A DNA stretch of 64,000 nt from Limnoglobus sp043780595 (GTDB lineage Bacteria > Planctomycetota > Planctomycetia > Gemmatales > Gemmataceae): assembly GCA_043780595.1 (NCBI GenBank), contig JAYWCL010000143.1, positions 1 to 64,000 of the forward strand. The letters are read 5' to 3'. The notes under the pieces were generated by a model. It had not been told where the DNA came from, ran no database searches, and worked only from the letters and a program-made list of their open reading frames with translations. Both the position numbers and the translations under genes were made by a program. Below are positions 1 to 7,498 of the stretch, piece by piece (within the stretch, counting starts at the first letter, position 1; the number at the start of each line of letters is the position of its first letter).

Positions 1-545
1 TTGTGCGGGTGAAACACTTTGGCCGCCTTCCACACGTAACTCGACACGTGCAGAATGTCCAAAATGTCCACCACCGCGACCGGCGTCTTCGCCTCGCAAC
101 GTTCGTCGACGAACTCCTGCAAACAGGTCTTCGCCGAATCCCACAACGTCGGCGAGCCGTCCATCAGACGCACGATCGGCTGCCCGGATTGATGCCGTTT
201 TGCCGTCTCGCTCGCCAGCCAACTCCACGCGAACATCGCTCCGTGAATCGGCACTTCGCCCGGTTCCTGAAATGCGAAACAGCTGCGATACTGCTTGAAA
301 AAAGGCTCCGGACGAACTTCCACCGGTTTCGCATCCGTCGTGTCGCGAAACAACGCCGCCACAATTTGCTCCGGCGTTCGCACGAATCGATCCACCGAAT
401 ACAGGCAGCCCAACGTCGCCATCCGACGATTGCCGGGGCGTTCTTTTTTGTCGAACGCGGGCACGCGCTGCGCATCCGCTTTCACCAGCGGCACGCCTTT
501 GCCGTCGGCCAGCCATATTTTTTTCATTTCGATCTCAGTTTCCAT
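1..545 (-). CDS. ISKra4-like transposase, partial (runs off the window start)
   Basis: Reading leftward from an ATG at 545 gives a protein beginning METEIEMKKIWLADGKGVPL and continuing with RRMATLGCLYSVDRFVRTPE, which I recognise as the conserved block of ISKra4-type transposases. The frame is open to base 1, so the C-terminal part lies outside. Members of this family normally have well over 100 residues before this block, but here an in-frame TGA sits just upstream of the ATG and the upstream 150 bases are AT-rich and non-coding in character. The copy is therefore probably 5'-truncated, or the N-terminal part has been lost. No terminal inverted repeat or target duplication can be judged because the other end is missing. 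Confidence 0.7.
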   Translation of the reverse strand, partial: METEIEMKKIWLADGKGVPLVKADAQRVPAFDKKERPGNRRMATLGCLYSVDRFVRTPEQIVAALFRDTTDAKPVEVRPEPFFKQYRSCFAFQEPGEVPIHGAMFAWSWLASETAKRHQSGQPIVRLMDGSPTLWDSAKTCLQEFVDERCEAKTPVAVVDILDILHVSSYVWKAAKVFHPH

Positions 546-725
546 CGCATTTCACACGACTTCCCGCCGATAATCTAATTCACGATTCGCCGTTGCGATC
601 TCAAAATTTGCAGCATATTTCGGAAAATATTACACAAACTGCCAAGCCTGCAAATCCTCACTCGTTCCACTTTCACCAGCACGAATTCGTAACATGATCG
701 TTACCTACATCCAGAGGATCGGACA

Positions 726-2186
726 ATGTCGCAGGCAGTCGTCGGCGTGAAGAATCGTCAGCTTTTTATTAACGGGCAGTGGTGCGATGCCTCGACGGGG
801 AAGACGCTCGCCGTCATTAACCCCGCCACCGAAGGCAGCATCGCCGATGTTGCGTTTGGGAGCCGCGACGATTGTCGGAAGGCGATCGCCGCCGCTTCTG
901 CCGCGTTCCCGGCATGGATGAAAACGACCGCCTACGACCGGGCGAAGATCCTCAAAAAGACTGCCGACCTGATGCGCGAACGGGCCGATACCCTCGCCCG
1001 CACGTTGACGATGGAACAAGGCAAACCGTTGCCCGAAGCGAAGGCGGAAGTCTTGCACTCCGCCGACACGTTCGAGTGGTTCGCGGAAGAAGGCAAACGT
1101 GCGTATGGCCAGGTGATTCCCAACAGCGCCCCCGGCAAACGCCACCTCACGATCAAGCACCCCGTCGGCGTTGTCGGTGCCATCGGCCCGTGGAACTTCC
1201 CGATTACGCTGCAAGCCCGCAAGATCGCCCCGGCGCTCGCGGCCGGTTGCACGATCGTCTGCAAGCCCGCCAGCCAGACGCCGCTCTCGCTGATCGGCGT
1301 GTTCGAGTGCCTCATCGACGCCGGCCTCCCAGCGGGTGTGGCGAACCTCATCATGGGGTCCGCATCGGAGATTTCGGACGAATTCATGTCGAACCCGGCG
1401 GTGCGTAAAATCAGCTTTACCGGTTCGACCGAAGTCGGCAAACACCTCATGCGACAAGCGGCCGATCAGGTCAAGCGGCTCAGCCTCGAACTGGGTGGTC
1501 ATGCGCCGTTTATCGTCTTCCCCGATGCCGACCCGGAAGTCGTCGCAAAGGCCGCCGTGCTAGGGAAGTTCCGCAACAACGGGCAAGTTTGCATCAGCCC
1601 GAGCCGCTTCTTCATCCACGAAGACATCAAAAAGCGATTCACAGAAGTGGCCGTCGAAGAAGCGCGGAAGCTCAAGCTCGGCAACGGCCTCGATGACGGC
1701 GTCGTCGTCGGCCCGATGTTCGAGAAGAAAGCGATGGACAACACCCTGTTGCTCATCGGCGACGCTACCGCAAAGGGGGCGAAGTGCCTGACTGGCGGCA
1801 AGCGTTCGACCGAATTCGACAAAGGGTATTTCTTCGAGCCGACGATCCTGAACGGCCTGTCGGACGATGCGAACTTGCTGACCGATGAACCGTTCGCCCC
1901 CGTGATGCCGATCCTTGATTTCCGCAAGATGGACGATGTGATCGCCGCCGCGAACCGCACCAAATACGGCCTCGCGGCCTACGTGTTTACGAACGATCTG
2001 TCCGTTGCATTCAAGATGGCGGAGGGGCTGGAAGCGGGAATCATCGGCATGAACGACCCGGTGCCGGCCACGCCGCAATGCCCGTTCGGCGGCATGAAAG
2101 AGTCCGGCATCGGCCGCGAACTCGGCCACGAAGGACTCGAAGCCTACCTCGAAACGAAGTACCTTTCGATCAAACTGCGGGACTGA
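726..2186 (+). CDS. NAD(P)-dependent aldehyde dehydrogenase, succinate-semialdehyde dehydrogenase type
   Basis: The 486-residue product has the full aldehyde dehydrogenase layout. The Rossmann-type cofactor region contains GPWNFPI (about 155-160), the general base Glu255 lies in LELGGHAP, and the catalytic Cys289 in FRNNGQVCISPSRF. The C-terminus carries the oligomerisation segment FGGMKESGIGRELG. Length and the GabD-like catalytic context favour oxidation of succinate semialdehyde to succinate, but other short aliphatic aldehydes are possible; the substrate cannot be settled by eye. It acts in the cytoplasm, with no signal peptide. The arsR operator begins about 55 bases after its stop codon, so it is probably a separate transcription unit that happens to point the same way. 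Confidence 0.9.
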   Translation: MSQAVVGVKNRQLFINGQWCDASTGKTLAVINPATEGSIADVAFGSRDDCRKAIAAASAAFPAWMKTTAYDRAKILKKTADLMRERADTLARTLTMEQGKPLPEAKAEVLHSADTFEWFAEEGKRAYGQVIPNSAPGKRHLTIKHPVGVVGAIGPWNFPITLQARKIAPALAAGCTIVCKPASQTPLSLIGVFECLIDAGLPAGVANLIMGSASEISDEFMSNPAVRKISFTGSTEVGKHLMRQAADQVKRLSLELGGHAPFIVFPDADPEVVAKAAVLGKFRNNGQVCISPSRFFIHEDIKKRFTEVAVEEARKLKLGNGLDDGVVVGPMFEKKAMDNTLLLIGDATAKGAKCLTGGKRSTEFDKGYFFEPTILNGLSDDANLLTDEPFAPVMPILDFRKMDDVIAAANRTKYGLAAYVFTNDLSVAFKMAEGLEAGIIGMNDPVPATPQCPFGGMKESGIGRELGHEGLEAYLETKYLSIKLRD

Positions 2187-2241
2187 TTGCCATTTCGCAT
2201 CGCGCATTTCATACGTACGTTTTCGTAGCACACTACCCAAA

Positions 2242-2271
2242 ACACGATTACACCGTATCGTGTAATCGTGT
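2242..2271. promoter_or_regulatory. Palindromic operator of the arsenic operon
   Basis: A perfect 12-base inverted repeat, acacgattacac at 2242-2253 and gtgtaatcgtgt at 2260-2271, is separated by 6 bases. It lies immediately in front of an ArsR-family gene. This is the size and position expected for the site of a winged-helix dimer that represses its own operon; binding by this particular ArsR is inferred. Confidence 0.8.
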
Positions 2272-2276
2272 CTTAT

Positions 2277-2281
2277 GGGAG
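2277..2281 (+). promoter_or_regulatory. Ribosome binding site that decides the arsR start
   Basis: GGGAG ends 5 bases before a GTG at 2287. An upstream in-frame ATG at 2275 would sit only 3 bases after the operator palindrome and has no purine-rich site of its own. The GTG is therefore the better start. Confidence 0.6.
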
Positions 2282-2286
2282 TAATC

Positions 2287-2643
2287 GTGGCGAAAGCGAA
2301 GGTCGAATGCTGCGAGTTGCCGCCGCTGAAGAGCCGGCGGTTGATGTCGCCGGTTCAGGCGGGCGGGTTGGCCGCGGTGTTCAAGGTGCTCGCGAACGAC
2401 ACGCGGTTGCGGTTGTTGCACGCGATCGTGCGGGCGGATGAACTGTGCGTGACGGACTTGGCGAAGACGCTCGGAATGAAACCGCAAGCGGTGTCGAATC
2501 AACTCCAACGCCTTTCGGATTTGGGTATTCTCGTGTCGCGACGCGAGGGGAACAACATCCACTACCGTCTGGTGGATCGGTGCGTGAAAGGGTTACTCGA
2601 ACAAGGCTGGTGCCTCATGGACGAAGTCGCGGGGGAGTCTTGA
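2287..2643 (+). CDS. arsR: ArsR/SmtB-family metalloid-responsive repressor
   Basis: A 118-residue winged helix-turn-helix protein with LANDTRLRLLHAIV, ELCVTDLAKTLGMKPQAVSNQLQRL and the beta-wing SRREGNNIHYRL, all typical of ArsR. Candidate thiolate ligands are an adjacent Cys pair near the N-terminus (Cys8-Cys9), one Cys in the ELCVTDL helix (the classical ELCVCDL motif has two), and two Cys in the C-terminal helix (DRCVKGLLEQGWC). The sensing site is thus not the textbook As(III) site. It probably binds the 30-base palindrome just upstream and is released by arsenite or a related thiophilic ion. The stop overlaps the next start (TGATG), so the operon is translationally coupled. An ATG at 2275 is the alternative start. 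Confidence 0.88.
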   Translation: MAKAKVECCELPPLKSRRLMSPVQAGGLAAVFKVLANDTRLRLLHAIVRADELCVTDLAKTLGMKPQAVSNQLQRLSDLGILVSRREGNNIHYRLVDRCVKGLLEQGWCLMDEVAGES

Positions 2644-3296
2644 TGCGAGCCGCGTTTGCAGAAGCGTTCGGTACGTTTGCGATGGTGTTTGCGGGTACGG
2701 GCGCGATCGTCGTCAATGCTACGCATGGCGGGTCGATCACGCACGTCGGCATCGCGCTGACGTTCGGCTTGATCGTGCTGGCGATGATTTATGCCATCGG
2801 CGATATTTCGGGGGCACATCTAAACCCAGCCGTCACGCTCGGGTTCGTGGTGGCTGGGCTGTTCCCGTTGCGGAAGGTACCGGTTTACTTGCTCGCACAA
2901 GCCGCTGGAGCCTTTACGGCAAGCGTGTTGTTGCACCAGATGTTCCCCGAACACGCCACGCTCGGTGCAACGTTGCCAGCCGGTTCGCCGGGGCAATCGT
3001 GGCTCATGGAGTTCATCCTGACGCTAATTTTGATGACCGTCATACTCGGCGTCTCGACGGGATCGAAGGAAAAAGGCGTGCTGGCGGGGATCGCCGTCGG
3101 AGCGGTCATCGGGCTGGAAGCGATGTTTGCGGGGCCGGTCAGCGGGGCATCGATGAACCCGATCCGCTCGCTCACGCCGGCAGTGGTATCGGGGCGGTTG
3201 GAACATGTGTGGGTGTACCTGACCGCGCCGGTAGCCGGTGCGATTGCCGGTGTCGGAGTCTGGGCGGTGATCCGCCCACGGGAGAACGGACTATGA
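2643..3296 (+). CDS. Aquaporin/aquaglyceroporin family channel in an ars operon (AqpS-like)
   Basis: The 217-residue membrane protein has the MIP-family duplication: the first half carries SGAHLNPAVTLG (NPA at 61-63) and the second GASMNPIRSLTPAV, where the second NPA box is NPI (172-174) followed by the selectivity-filter Arg175. Six hydrophobic segments are visible. It starts at the ATG overlapping the arsR stop and ends overlapping the arsC start (ATGA). In Sinorhizobium meliloti an aquaglyceroporin in this position (AqpS) lets arsenite formed by ArsC leave the cell down its gradient. No ArsB or Acr3 pump is present here, so the same role is inferred. Methylarsenite or plain glycerol transport cannot be excluded. 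Confidence 0.88.
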   Translation: MRAAFAEAFGTFAMVFAGTGAIVVNATHGGSITHVGIALTFGLIVLAMIYAIGDISGAHLNPAVTLGFVVAGLFPLRKVPVYLLAQAAGAFTASVLLHQMFPEHATLGATLPAGSPGQSWLMEFILTLILMTVILGVSTGSKEKGVLAGIAVGAVIGLEAMFAGPVSGASMNPIRSLTPAVVSGRLEHVWVYLTAPVAGAIAGVGVWAVIRPRENGL

Positions 3297-3679
3297 AGCA
3301 TGTGTTGTTCGTGTGCGTCGAGAACTCGAACCGTAGCCAGATGGCAGAGGCCTTCGCGAGAATGCACGCACCGGCGGGCGTCGAAGGGCACAGTGCCGGC
3401 TCGCGGCCATCGGGCAAAGTGAACCCGCGTGCGGTCGAGTTCATGGCCGAGTGCAGTTACGATTTGACGACGCACCGGTCCAAATCGACGGCGGAATTCG
3501 ACGGACGAGAGGTCGAAGTCGCGGTGACGATGGGCTGCGGCGACGAATGCCCGCTGGTGAACGCGAAACGCCGCGAAGAGTGGCAAATCCCCGACCCCAA
3601 GGAATTGTCGTCCGAGGAATATCGCCGCATTCGCAATCTCATCGAGCAAAAGGTGAAAGAACTTCTGGCGAGCGTGTGA
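3293..3679 (+). CDS. arsC: Arsenate reductase, low-molecular-weight phosphatase fold
   Basis: A 128-residue protein with the anion-binding loop CVENSNRS (CX5R, Cys8 to Arg14) close to the N-terminus, a pair of further cysteines in TMGCGDECP (Cys82, Cys86) and the general-acid region WQIPDPKE near residue 100. This is the arrangement of ArsC enzymes that reduce arsenate to arsenite through a cascade of cysteines, recycled by thioredoxin or a low-molecular-weight thiol. The GCGDECP spacing is closer to the actinobacterial type than to the staphylococcal one. The start overlaps the channel gene stop by four bases. The gene ends 10 bases before the convergent protease gene, and no terminator hairpin is visible between them. 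Confidence 0.9.
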   Translation: MKHVLFVCVENSNRSQMAEAFARMHAPAGVEGHSAGSRPSGKVNPRAVEFMAECSYDLTTHRSKSTAEFDGREVEVAVTMGCGDECPLVNAKRREEWQIPDPKELSSEEYRRIRNLIEQKVKELLASV

Positions 3680-3689
3680 TGTGCGAGTT

Positions 3690-4808
3690 TCACTTGCTAC
3701 GTGGGGTTGCAGACCAATCGCCGATTACGACTTCAATCGTTCGCATTTGTCGCTCGCGCCAGACCCCCAACCGAACGCGATGGGCGGGTGGCAGGTTGCT
3801 AATGAGGTTGATCAGGTGGTTTTCATCGCGTAATTCGACGGTTTCCATCTTTAAAATCACGTCACTTAGCTTCAGTCCTGCTGTGGCAGCGGGGCTGTTC
3901 GGGTGTACGCCATCGACCAACGCCCCGCGTACGCGGTCGAGGCCGAGACGGAGTGCTTCCGAAGGTTCGAGCGTCGGCGCGAGTTGCACGCCGAGGTAAC
4001 CGCGATGGATGACGCCTTTTTCGAGCAATTCCTTGCCGATTCGCTTCACGAGATTGATCGGAATACTGAACGCCACGCCACTGTTGTTGCCGTTGTTCGA
4101 GGCAATTGCCGTGTTGATGCCAATCACATTGCCATCGGTGGCAACGAGTGGGCCGCCACTCGAACCGGGGTTGATTGCGGCATCGGTTTGCAGGAACTCC
4201 TTGATGCGGATCGTGTTACCGAGGCTGATCTGCCCGCGATCTTTAGCCGAAATGATGCCGTGAGTGACCGTCTGGCTGAGGCCGAACGGGCTACCGAACG
4301 CCAACACCCATTGGCCCACACGAACGCGGTCGCTGTCACCCATCGTGGCGGGTCGCAGATTCGTGGCATCCAATGCGAGCATTGCGACGTCCGATTCGGG
4401 GTCCGACCAGACGCGAACGGGGCGGAGTATGCGACCATCGTTCAAAGTAACGGTAATTTCCTCGGCTTTGGCCCCACTCACGACGTGATTGTTCGTAACC
4501 GCGATGATGCCTTTGTAACCATCGAACTGCAACAATACACCCGAACCCGATTCTTCCTGCGGTTTGCCCTTATTAGAAGTGCTCGCCACTTGAGACTTGA
4601 CCGCATCGATGGCTACCACCGATGGTGCAAGTCTGGCAACGATGCTATCGAACGTATCGGTTGCGGGGGCGAAATTCGCAGGCGCGGCAGGCAACGGACT
4701 CGGCTCCGCTCCAACGGGTTGCGTCGGATGGCTGAAAACGCTAATCGACGCCCCGCCGGCCATTGCGCCGAGAAAGGTGAGCAGTAAACGGGGGAAACGA
4801 TTCCGCAT
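3690..4808 (-). CDS. HtrA/DegP-like serine protease with one PDZ domain
   Basis: A 372-residue exported protein with an N-terminal hydrophobic segment (about 7-26) followed by a Pro/Ala-rich linker, a trypsin-like domain and one PDZ domain (about 280-365). The catalytic triad is complete: His108 in TNNHVVS, Asp140 in ESDVAML and Ser218 in NPGSSGGPL. Family members degrade or refold damaged proteins in the periplasm. I chose the ATG at 4808 because it begins directly with the basic/hydrophobic signal segment; a longer reading from 4886 adds 26 residues without that character. It contrasts with the three-gene protease cluster at 14844-19903, where two of three paralogues lack the triad. Confidence 0.9.
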   Translation of the reverse strand: MRNRFPRLLLTFLGAMAGGASISVFSHPTQPVGAEPSPLPAAPANFAPATDTFDSIVARLAPSVVAIDAVKSQVASTSNKGKPQEESGSGVLLQFDGYKGIIAVTNNHVVSGAKAEEITVTLNDGRILRPVRVWSDPESDVAMLALDATNLRPATMGDSDRVRVGQWVLAFGSPFGLSQTVTHGIISAKDRGQISLGNTIRIKEFLQTDAAINPGSSGGPLVATDGNVIGINTAIASNNGNNSGVAFSIPINLVKRIGKELLEKGVIHRGYLGVQLAPTLEPSEALRLGLDRVRGALVDGVHPNSPAATAGLKLSDVILKMETVELRDENHLINLISNLPPAHRVRLGVWRERQMRTIEVVIGDWSATPRSK

Positions 4809-4966
4809 GGTTGGCCGATCCGCGTGGCAGGGATCCGCCGGGTTCGGTCGATAACAACGACAACGAACCGTGGGCGACAAATCCAATCTATCGGCTGCGG
4901 TTTTCAGAACTGGAAGGAAAAGCGAAACATAGTCCGGAAACGACTTTTGCGAGGCGTCAAAATACG

Positions 4967-5001
4967 AAAAAGGCCCGCAGTCTACGCAGACGTTGCGGGC
5001 C
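4967..5001 (-). terminator. Rho-independent terminator of the DksA/TraR-like gene
   Basis: Reading leftward, an 8-base perfect stem (ggcccgca/tgcgggcc, 4972-4979 with 4994-5001), extended by a 4-base inner stem gtct/agac, is followed by a run of five T on the minus strand (4967-4971). It lies 30 bases beyond the stop of the gene at 5031-5483. Confidence 0.85.
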
Positions 5002-5030
5002 GGAAAGGCATCAGGTTCGACGCGAAACGA

Positions 5031-5483
5031 TCACTTGCTGTAATCGACTTCAAAGTCCGAGAGCCGAACTTCCTTGTCGTCGGAACCGTGGTCGCGAACT
5101 TTCTCCCAGTTCGCGATCTCGTGGTCCGCTTCCCAGTTGCCATCCTTCTCGGAATCGCGTTGGCAGCGTATGCACATCGTCGAGTAAGGCAGCGCACTCA
5201 GCCGCGCCACGGGGATTTTGCACTCGCAACCGTCGCAAATGCCGTACATTCCTTGCTTGATTCGCAGCAAAGCGCGGTCGATTTGCGAGAGTTCCTTCGC
5301 TTCGAGTTCGGCGAGTTGGGAGGCGAGTTCTTCGCCGACATTGTCGAATGCCGCATCGGCCGCATCGCCGCTAGTGAGGCTGTTCGAGAGGCCATCCAGG
5401 TCACCACCGAGCCGTTTGCTCAGCACCAAACGGCGGCCCAAGAGGGTATTCTGCATCTTGTGTAGTGCGTCTAGTCTTGCCAT
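5031..5483 (-). CDS. DksA/TraR-family C4 zinc-finger protein
   Basis: A 150-residue protein with an N-terminal helical region rich in Leu/Glu (coiled-coil hairpin, to about residue 90) and a C-terminal C4 zinc finger: CDGCECKIPVARLSALPY with a second CIRC pair. This is the DksA/TraR architecture; proteins of this family enter the RNA polymerase secondary channel and tune transcription, often with ppGpp. The acidic tip residues of true DksA are not obvious, so a paralogue function is possible. The ATG at 5483 is chosen because a GGAGG lies about 10 bases before it; an ATG 12 codons upstream is less well placed. A strong terminator follows the gene. Confidence 0.85.
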   Translation of the reverse strand: MARLDALHKMQNTLLGRRLVLSKRLGGDLDGLSNSLTSGDAADAAFDNVGEELASQLAELEAKELSQIDRALLRIKQGMYGICDGCECKIPVARLSALPYSTMCIRCQRDSEKDGNWEADHEIANWEKVRDHGSDDKEVRLSDFEVDYSK

Positions 5484-5794
5484 GGCTATGTCCTCCAGCA
5501 GAATCCGTGCCAACATCACAATTGTGCAACGGACCGCATCATTTAACGTTTGTGATCGTTTCAGTGGAAATCGTACAAAACGACTTTTGATTCACTCACA
5601 GAACTATAGCTGACGCGTCAATGTCTCTTTCAAGAAATTCGCCCGAATTGCCGATTTGTACGACACAAAACGTGTCGAATTGTGCGGAATCACGCGAGCT
5701 GTCACGACGCTAAACGCTGTGCGGTATGGAGTTGCGAATATCGGTTTGCAAAAGCAGACATCCGTGTCGTTCGTAGCGCGCCGTTGCAATTCTG
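5484..5794. other. Intergenic region with a small inverted repeat
   Basis: This 311-base gap is AT-richer than its neighbours and holds no convincing open frame. A 6-base inverted repeat, cgacac/gtgtcg with a 5-base spacer, lies at 5661-5677. It could be a regulator site for the DksA-like gene, whose promoter must lie in this gap, but nothing else supports that. Confidence 0.4.
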
Positions 5795-6889
5795 TTACGA
5801 TTGAAGGTTCTGAAGCATTTCTCGGAGCGCCACCAGTCGGCGACCGCGGAGATCTTCGATATTCAACGCCTTGAGGAATCGACGTCTTAATGAGGACTGC
5901 AATTCCTCAATCGCCGTATCCGATTTTCCTGCCAAGCTGATACAGCCACCCGCGCGACGATCGTGGCCACCGGCGTTGCCCAGTTTGCCGACGACGGTGC
6001 GCAAGATGTCGCCCGCTTTTGCGTGCGGCAATGCCGAACGCACCGAGATGATGAGCTTGTCCTTATGGATGCCACAACAGACTGCCCAATCGACTTTCTC
6101 GAAGCGGATCATGAAATCGACCACCTCGGCCGCCTGTTCGGGTTGAGGTAAATCGTTGACCCAGCTGATGACGAAACGATCGTAAAGAAACGAGCTTTGG
6201 AGGGCTTCAAGCAAACACTCGAAGTGGCTGTGCGGCAGGCGTGCGTTGCGGATTTGGGCGAGAAGATCCTTATCGGTAAGGCCGAATAGGTAGTTCATCA
6301 CTTCATCGTCGGCTTCGGTGGCTTCGCGGGGATAGCCCGTAACCTCAGTCTCGATCCCATAATACAGCGATGAAGCGAGCTTTTCGGTGAGCGTGACGCC
6401 TTGTTCGATGAGGTACTTCGTGACGAGCGTGCAGGTTGCGCCCATGTTGGGCCGGACATCGACGAAAGCCACGTCTTCGAGGTCGCCAGGCGTTTCGTGG
6501 TGGTCGATGACCGCGTAAAGTGGGACGTTTTCGTCGAAGGTGTGCCGACCGGTTTTCGGCTGGCTATCGACCATGACGACCGCATCGCCTTTGTGCCAAT
6601 CGACTTCCTTAATCGGGATCAAATCGAGGTTTAACGTATCGACTAAGGCGCGATTTTCGGCACGGCTGATTGGGCCATCTTGCGTGAGGATCGTCGGCTT
6701 ATTCGTCAGCGTTTCGATCAGGTGGGCCAGCCCGAACATGCTGCCAAGCCCGTCGGGGTCGGCATGAATGTGGGTGACTAAAACCACCCGTTCGTATGCA
6801 CTTAAACCACTCAAGAAGCGATCCGAGCGTCGAAGCCCCATGGTCTTGGGTATGCCGTTTCGCACCGCACCGGCTGATGGCCGAGCCAT
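5795..6889 (-). CDS. DHH-family phosphoesterase (NrnA-like)
   Basis: A 364-residue protein with the DHH signature order: HIHADPDGLGS near residue 40, a metal-binding Asp in VVMVDSQP, IDHHETPG (the DHH box), and a C-terminal DHHA1 domain ending in GNAGGHDRRAGG. Enzymes of this layout cleave nanoRNAs, pAp or cyclic-dinucleotide products with Mn2+. Which substrate applies here cannot be read from sequence. The ATG at 6889 has a GAGG about 10 bases upstream; a second ATG at 6841 is possible and would remove 16 weakly conserved residues. It stands alone, 300 bases upstream of the DksA-like gene on the same strand. Confidence 0.85.
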   Translation of the reverse strand: MARPSAGAVRNGIPKTMGLRRSDRFLSGLSAYERVVLVTHIHADPDGLGSMFGLAHLIETLTNKPTILTQDGPISRAENRALVDTLNLDLIPIKEVDWHKGDAVVMVDSQPKTGRHTFDENVPLYAVIDHHETPGDLEDVAFVDVRPNMGATCTLVTKYLIEQGVTLTEKLASSLYYGIETEVTGYPREATEADDEVMNYLFGLTDKDLLAQIRNARLPHSHFECLLEALQSSFLYDRFVISWVNDLPQPEQAAEVVDFMIRFEKVDWAVCCGIHKDKLIISVRSALPHAKAGDILRTVVGKLGNAGGHDRRAGGCISLAGKSDTAIEELQSSLRRRFLKALNIEDLRGRRLVALREMLQNLQS

Positions 6890-7041
6890 ACGTCGCGGAC
6901 CTCATTTAAGACCCCGCAGCAGCGGGTAATCGTCGATCGGAATGCAATTCCGTCTCGATCAGTTTACCGCCAGTTCGGTCGCTCGCCAAGAAACAGTTCG
7001 CAATAAATCCGATGCCGAGCGACCGGAAGGGCGGTAGTTTC

Positions 7042-7345
7042 GACGTAAGTCGGAATTCAAGAGGCTCAAAAACCGTTTTTTGGGGTCTTTTTCGGTTTTT
7101 TGCGACCCGAAATGCCTCTGTTTCGATCGCAAACCACTGATCTGTTTTCCGTATCTCGATCTCTTACAGAACCTTATGACGATAGCAACGATTCGAGACT
7201 CGCTGCAATTACCGACCGTTTCGCGACACAATGCGACCGTTTCGTGTCGAAATGCGACCATTCTGTGTCATTTGCGCGCACTTCTATGTCATTTGGCGAC
7301 ATTTCTGTGTACGTCCGTGCAGCGACGCGAATTTCGACTTACGTC
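7042..7345. repeat. 17-base inverted repeat pair flanking the gap upstream of lysA
   Basis: The 6890-7498 gap has no plausible gene. Within it, gacgtaagtcggaattc (7042-7058) and gaatttcgacttacgtc (7329-7345) are inverted copies with one mismatch in 17. They enclose a 21-base tandem repeat. The pair could be ends of a small degenerate mobile element or paired regulator sites; no target duplication is visible. Confidence 0.6.
7207..7311. repeat. Five degenerate 21-base tandem repeats
   Basis: Five consecutive 21-base units start at 7207, 7228, 7249, 7270 and 7291. They share a core like aatgcgaccatttcgtgtc, best preserved between units 2 and 3. The exact 21-base period (two helical turns) places each unit on the same DNA face. 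In some frames the units read as a seven-residue peptide repeat, but no frame here has gene-like composition. Confidence 0.75.
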
Positions 7346-7498
7346 AGATCGCGTTTCACTTCTTGACAGATGGCATTCGTGTGGGTGAGTGCGGAACTCG
7401 AAGTCTTCAAAAACATTGCCAGATATCGAACCGATTCCGGTGCGACACTGTAAGATATGCGGACACCATTACCGAGCTAACTGCGAGACTCGCCAGAT

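Noticed and set aside
7207..7311. The 21-base tandem repeat considered as a CRISPR array
   Set aside because: Units are directly adjacent with no unique spacers, are shorter than CRISPR repeats, and no cas gene is in the window.
7080..7388. Overlapping frames of about 90-120 codons across the gap before lysA
   Set aside because: They are produced by the 21-base period and show seven-residue pseudo-repeats, with no ribosome site and no gene-like composition.
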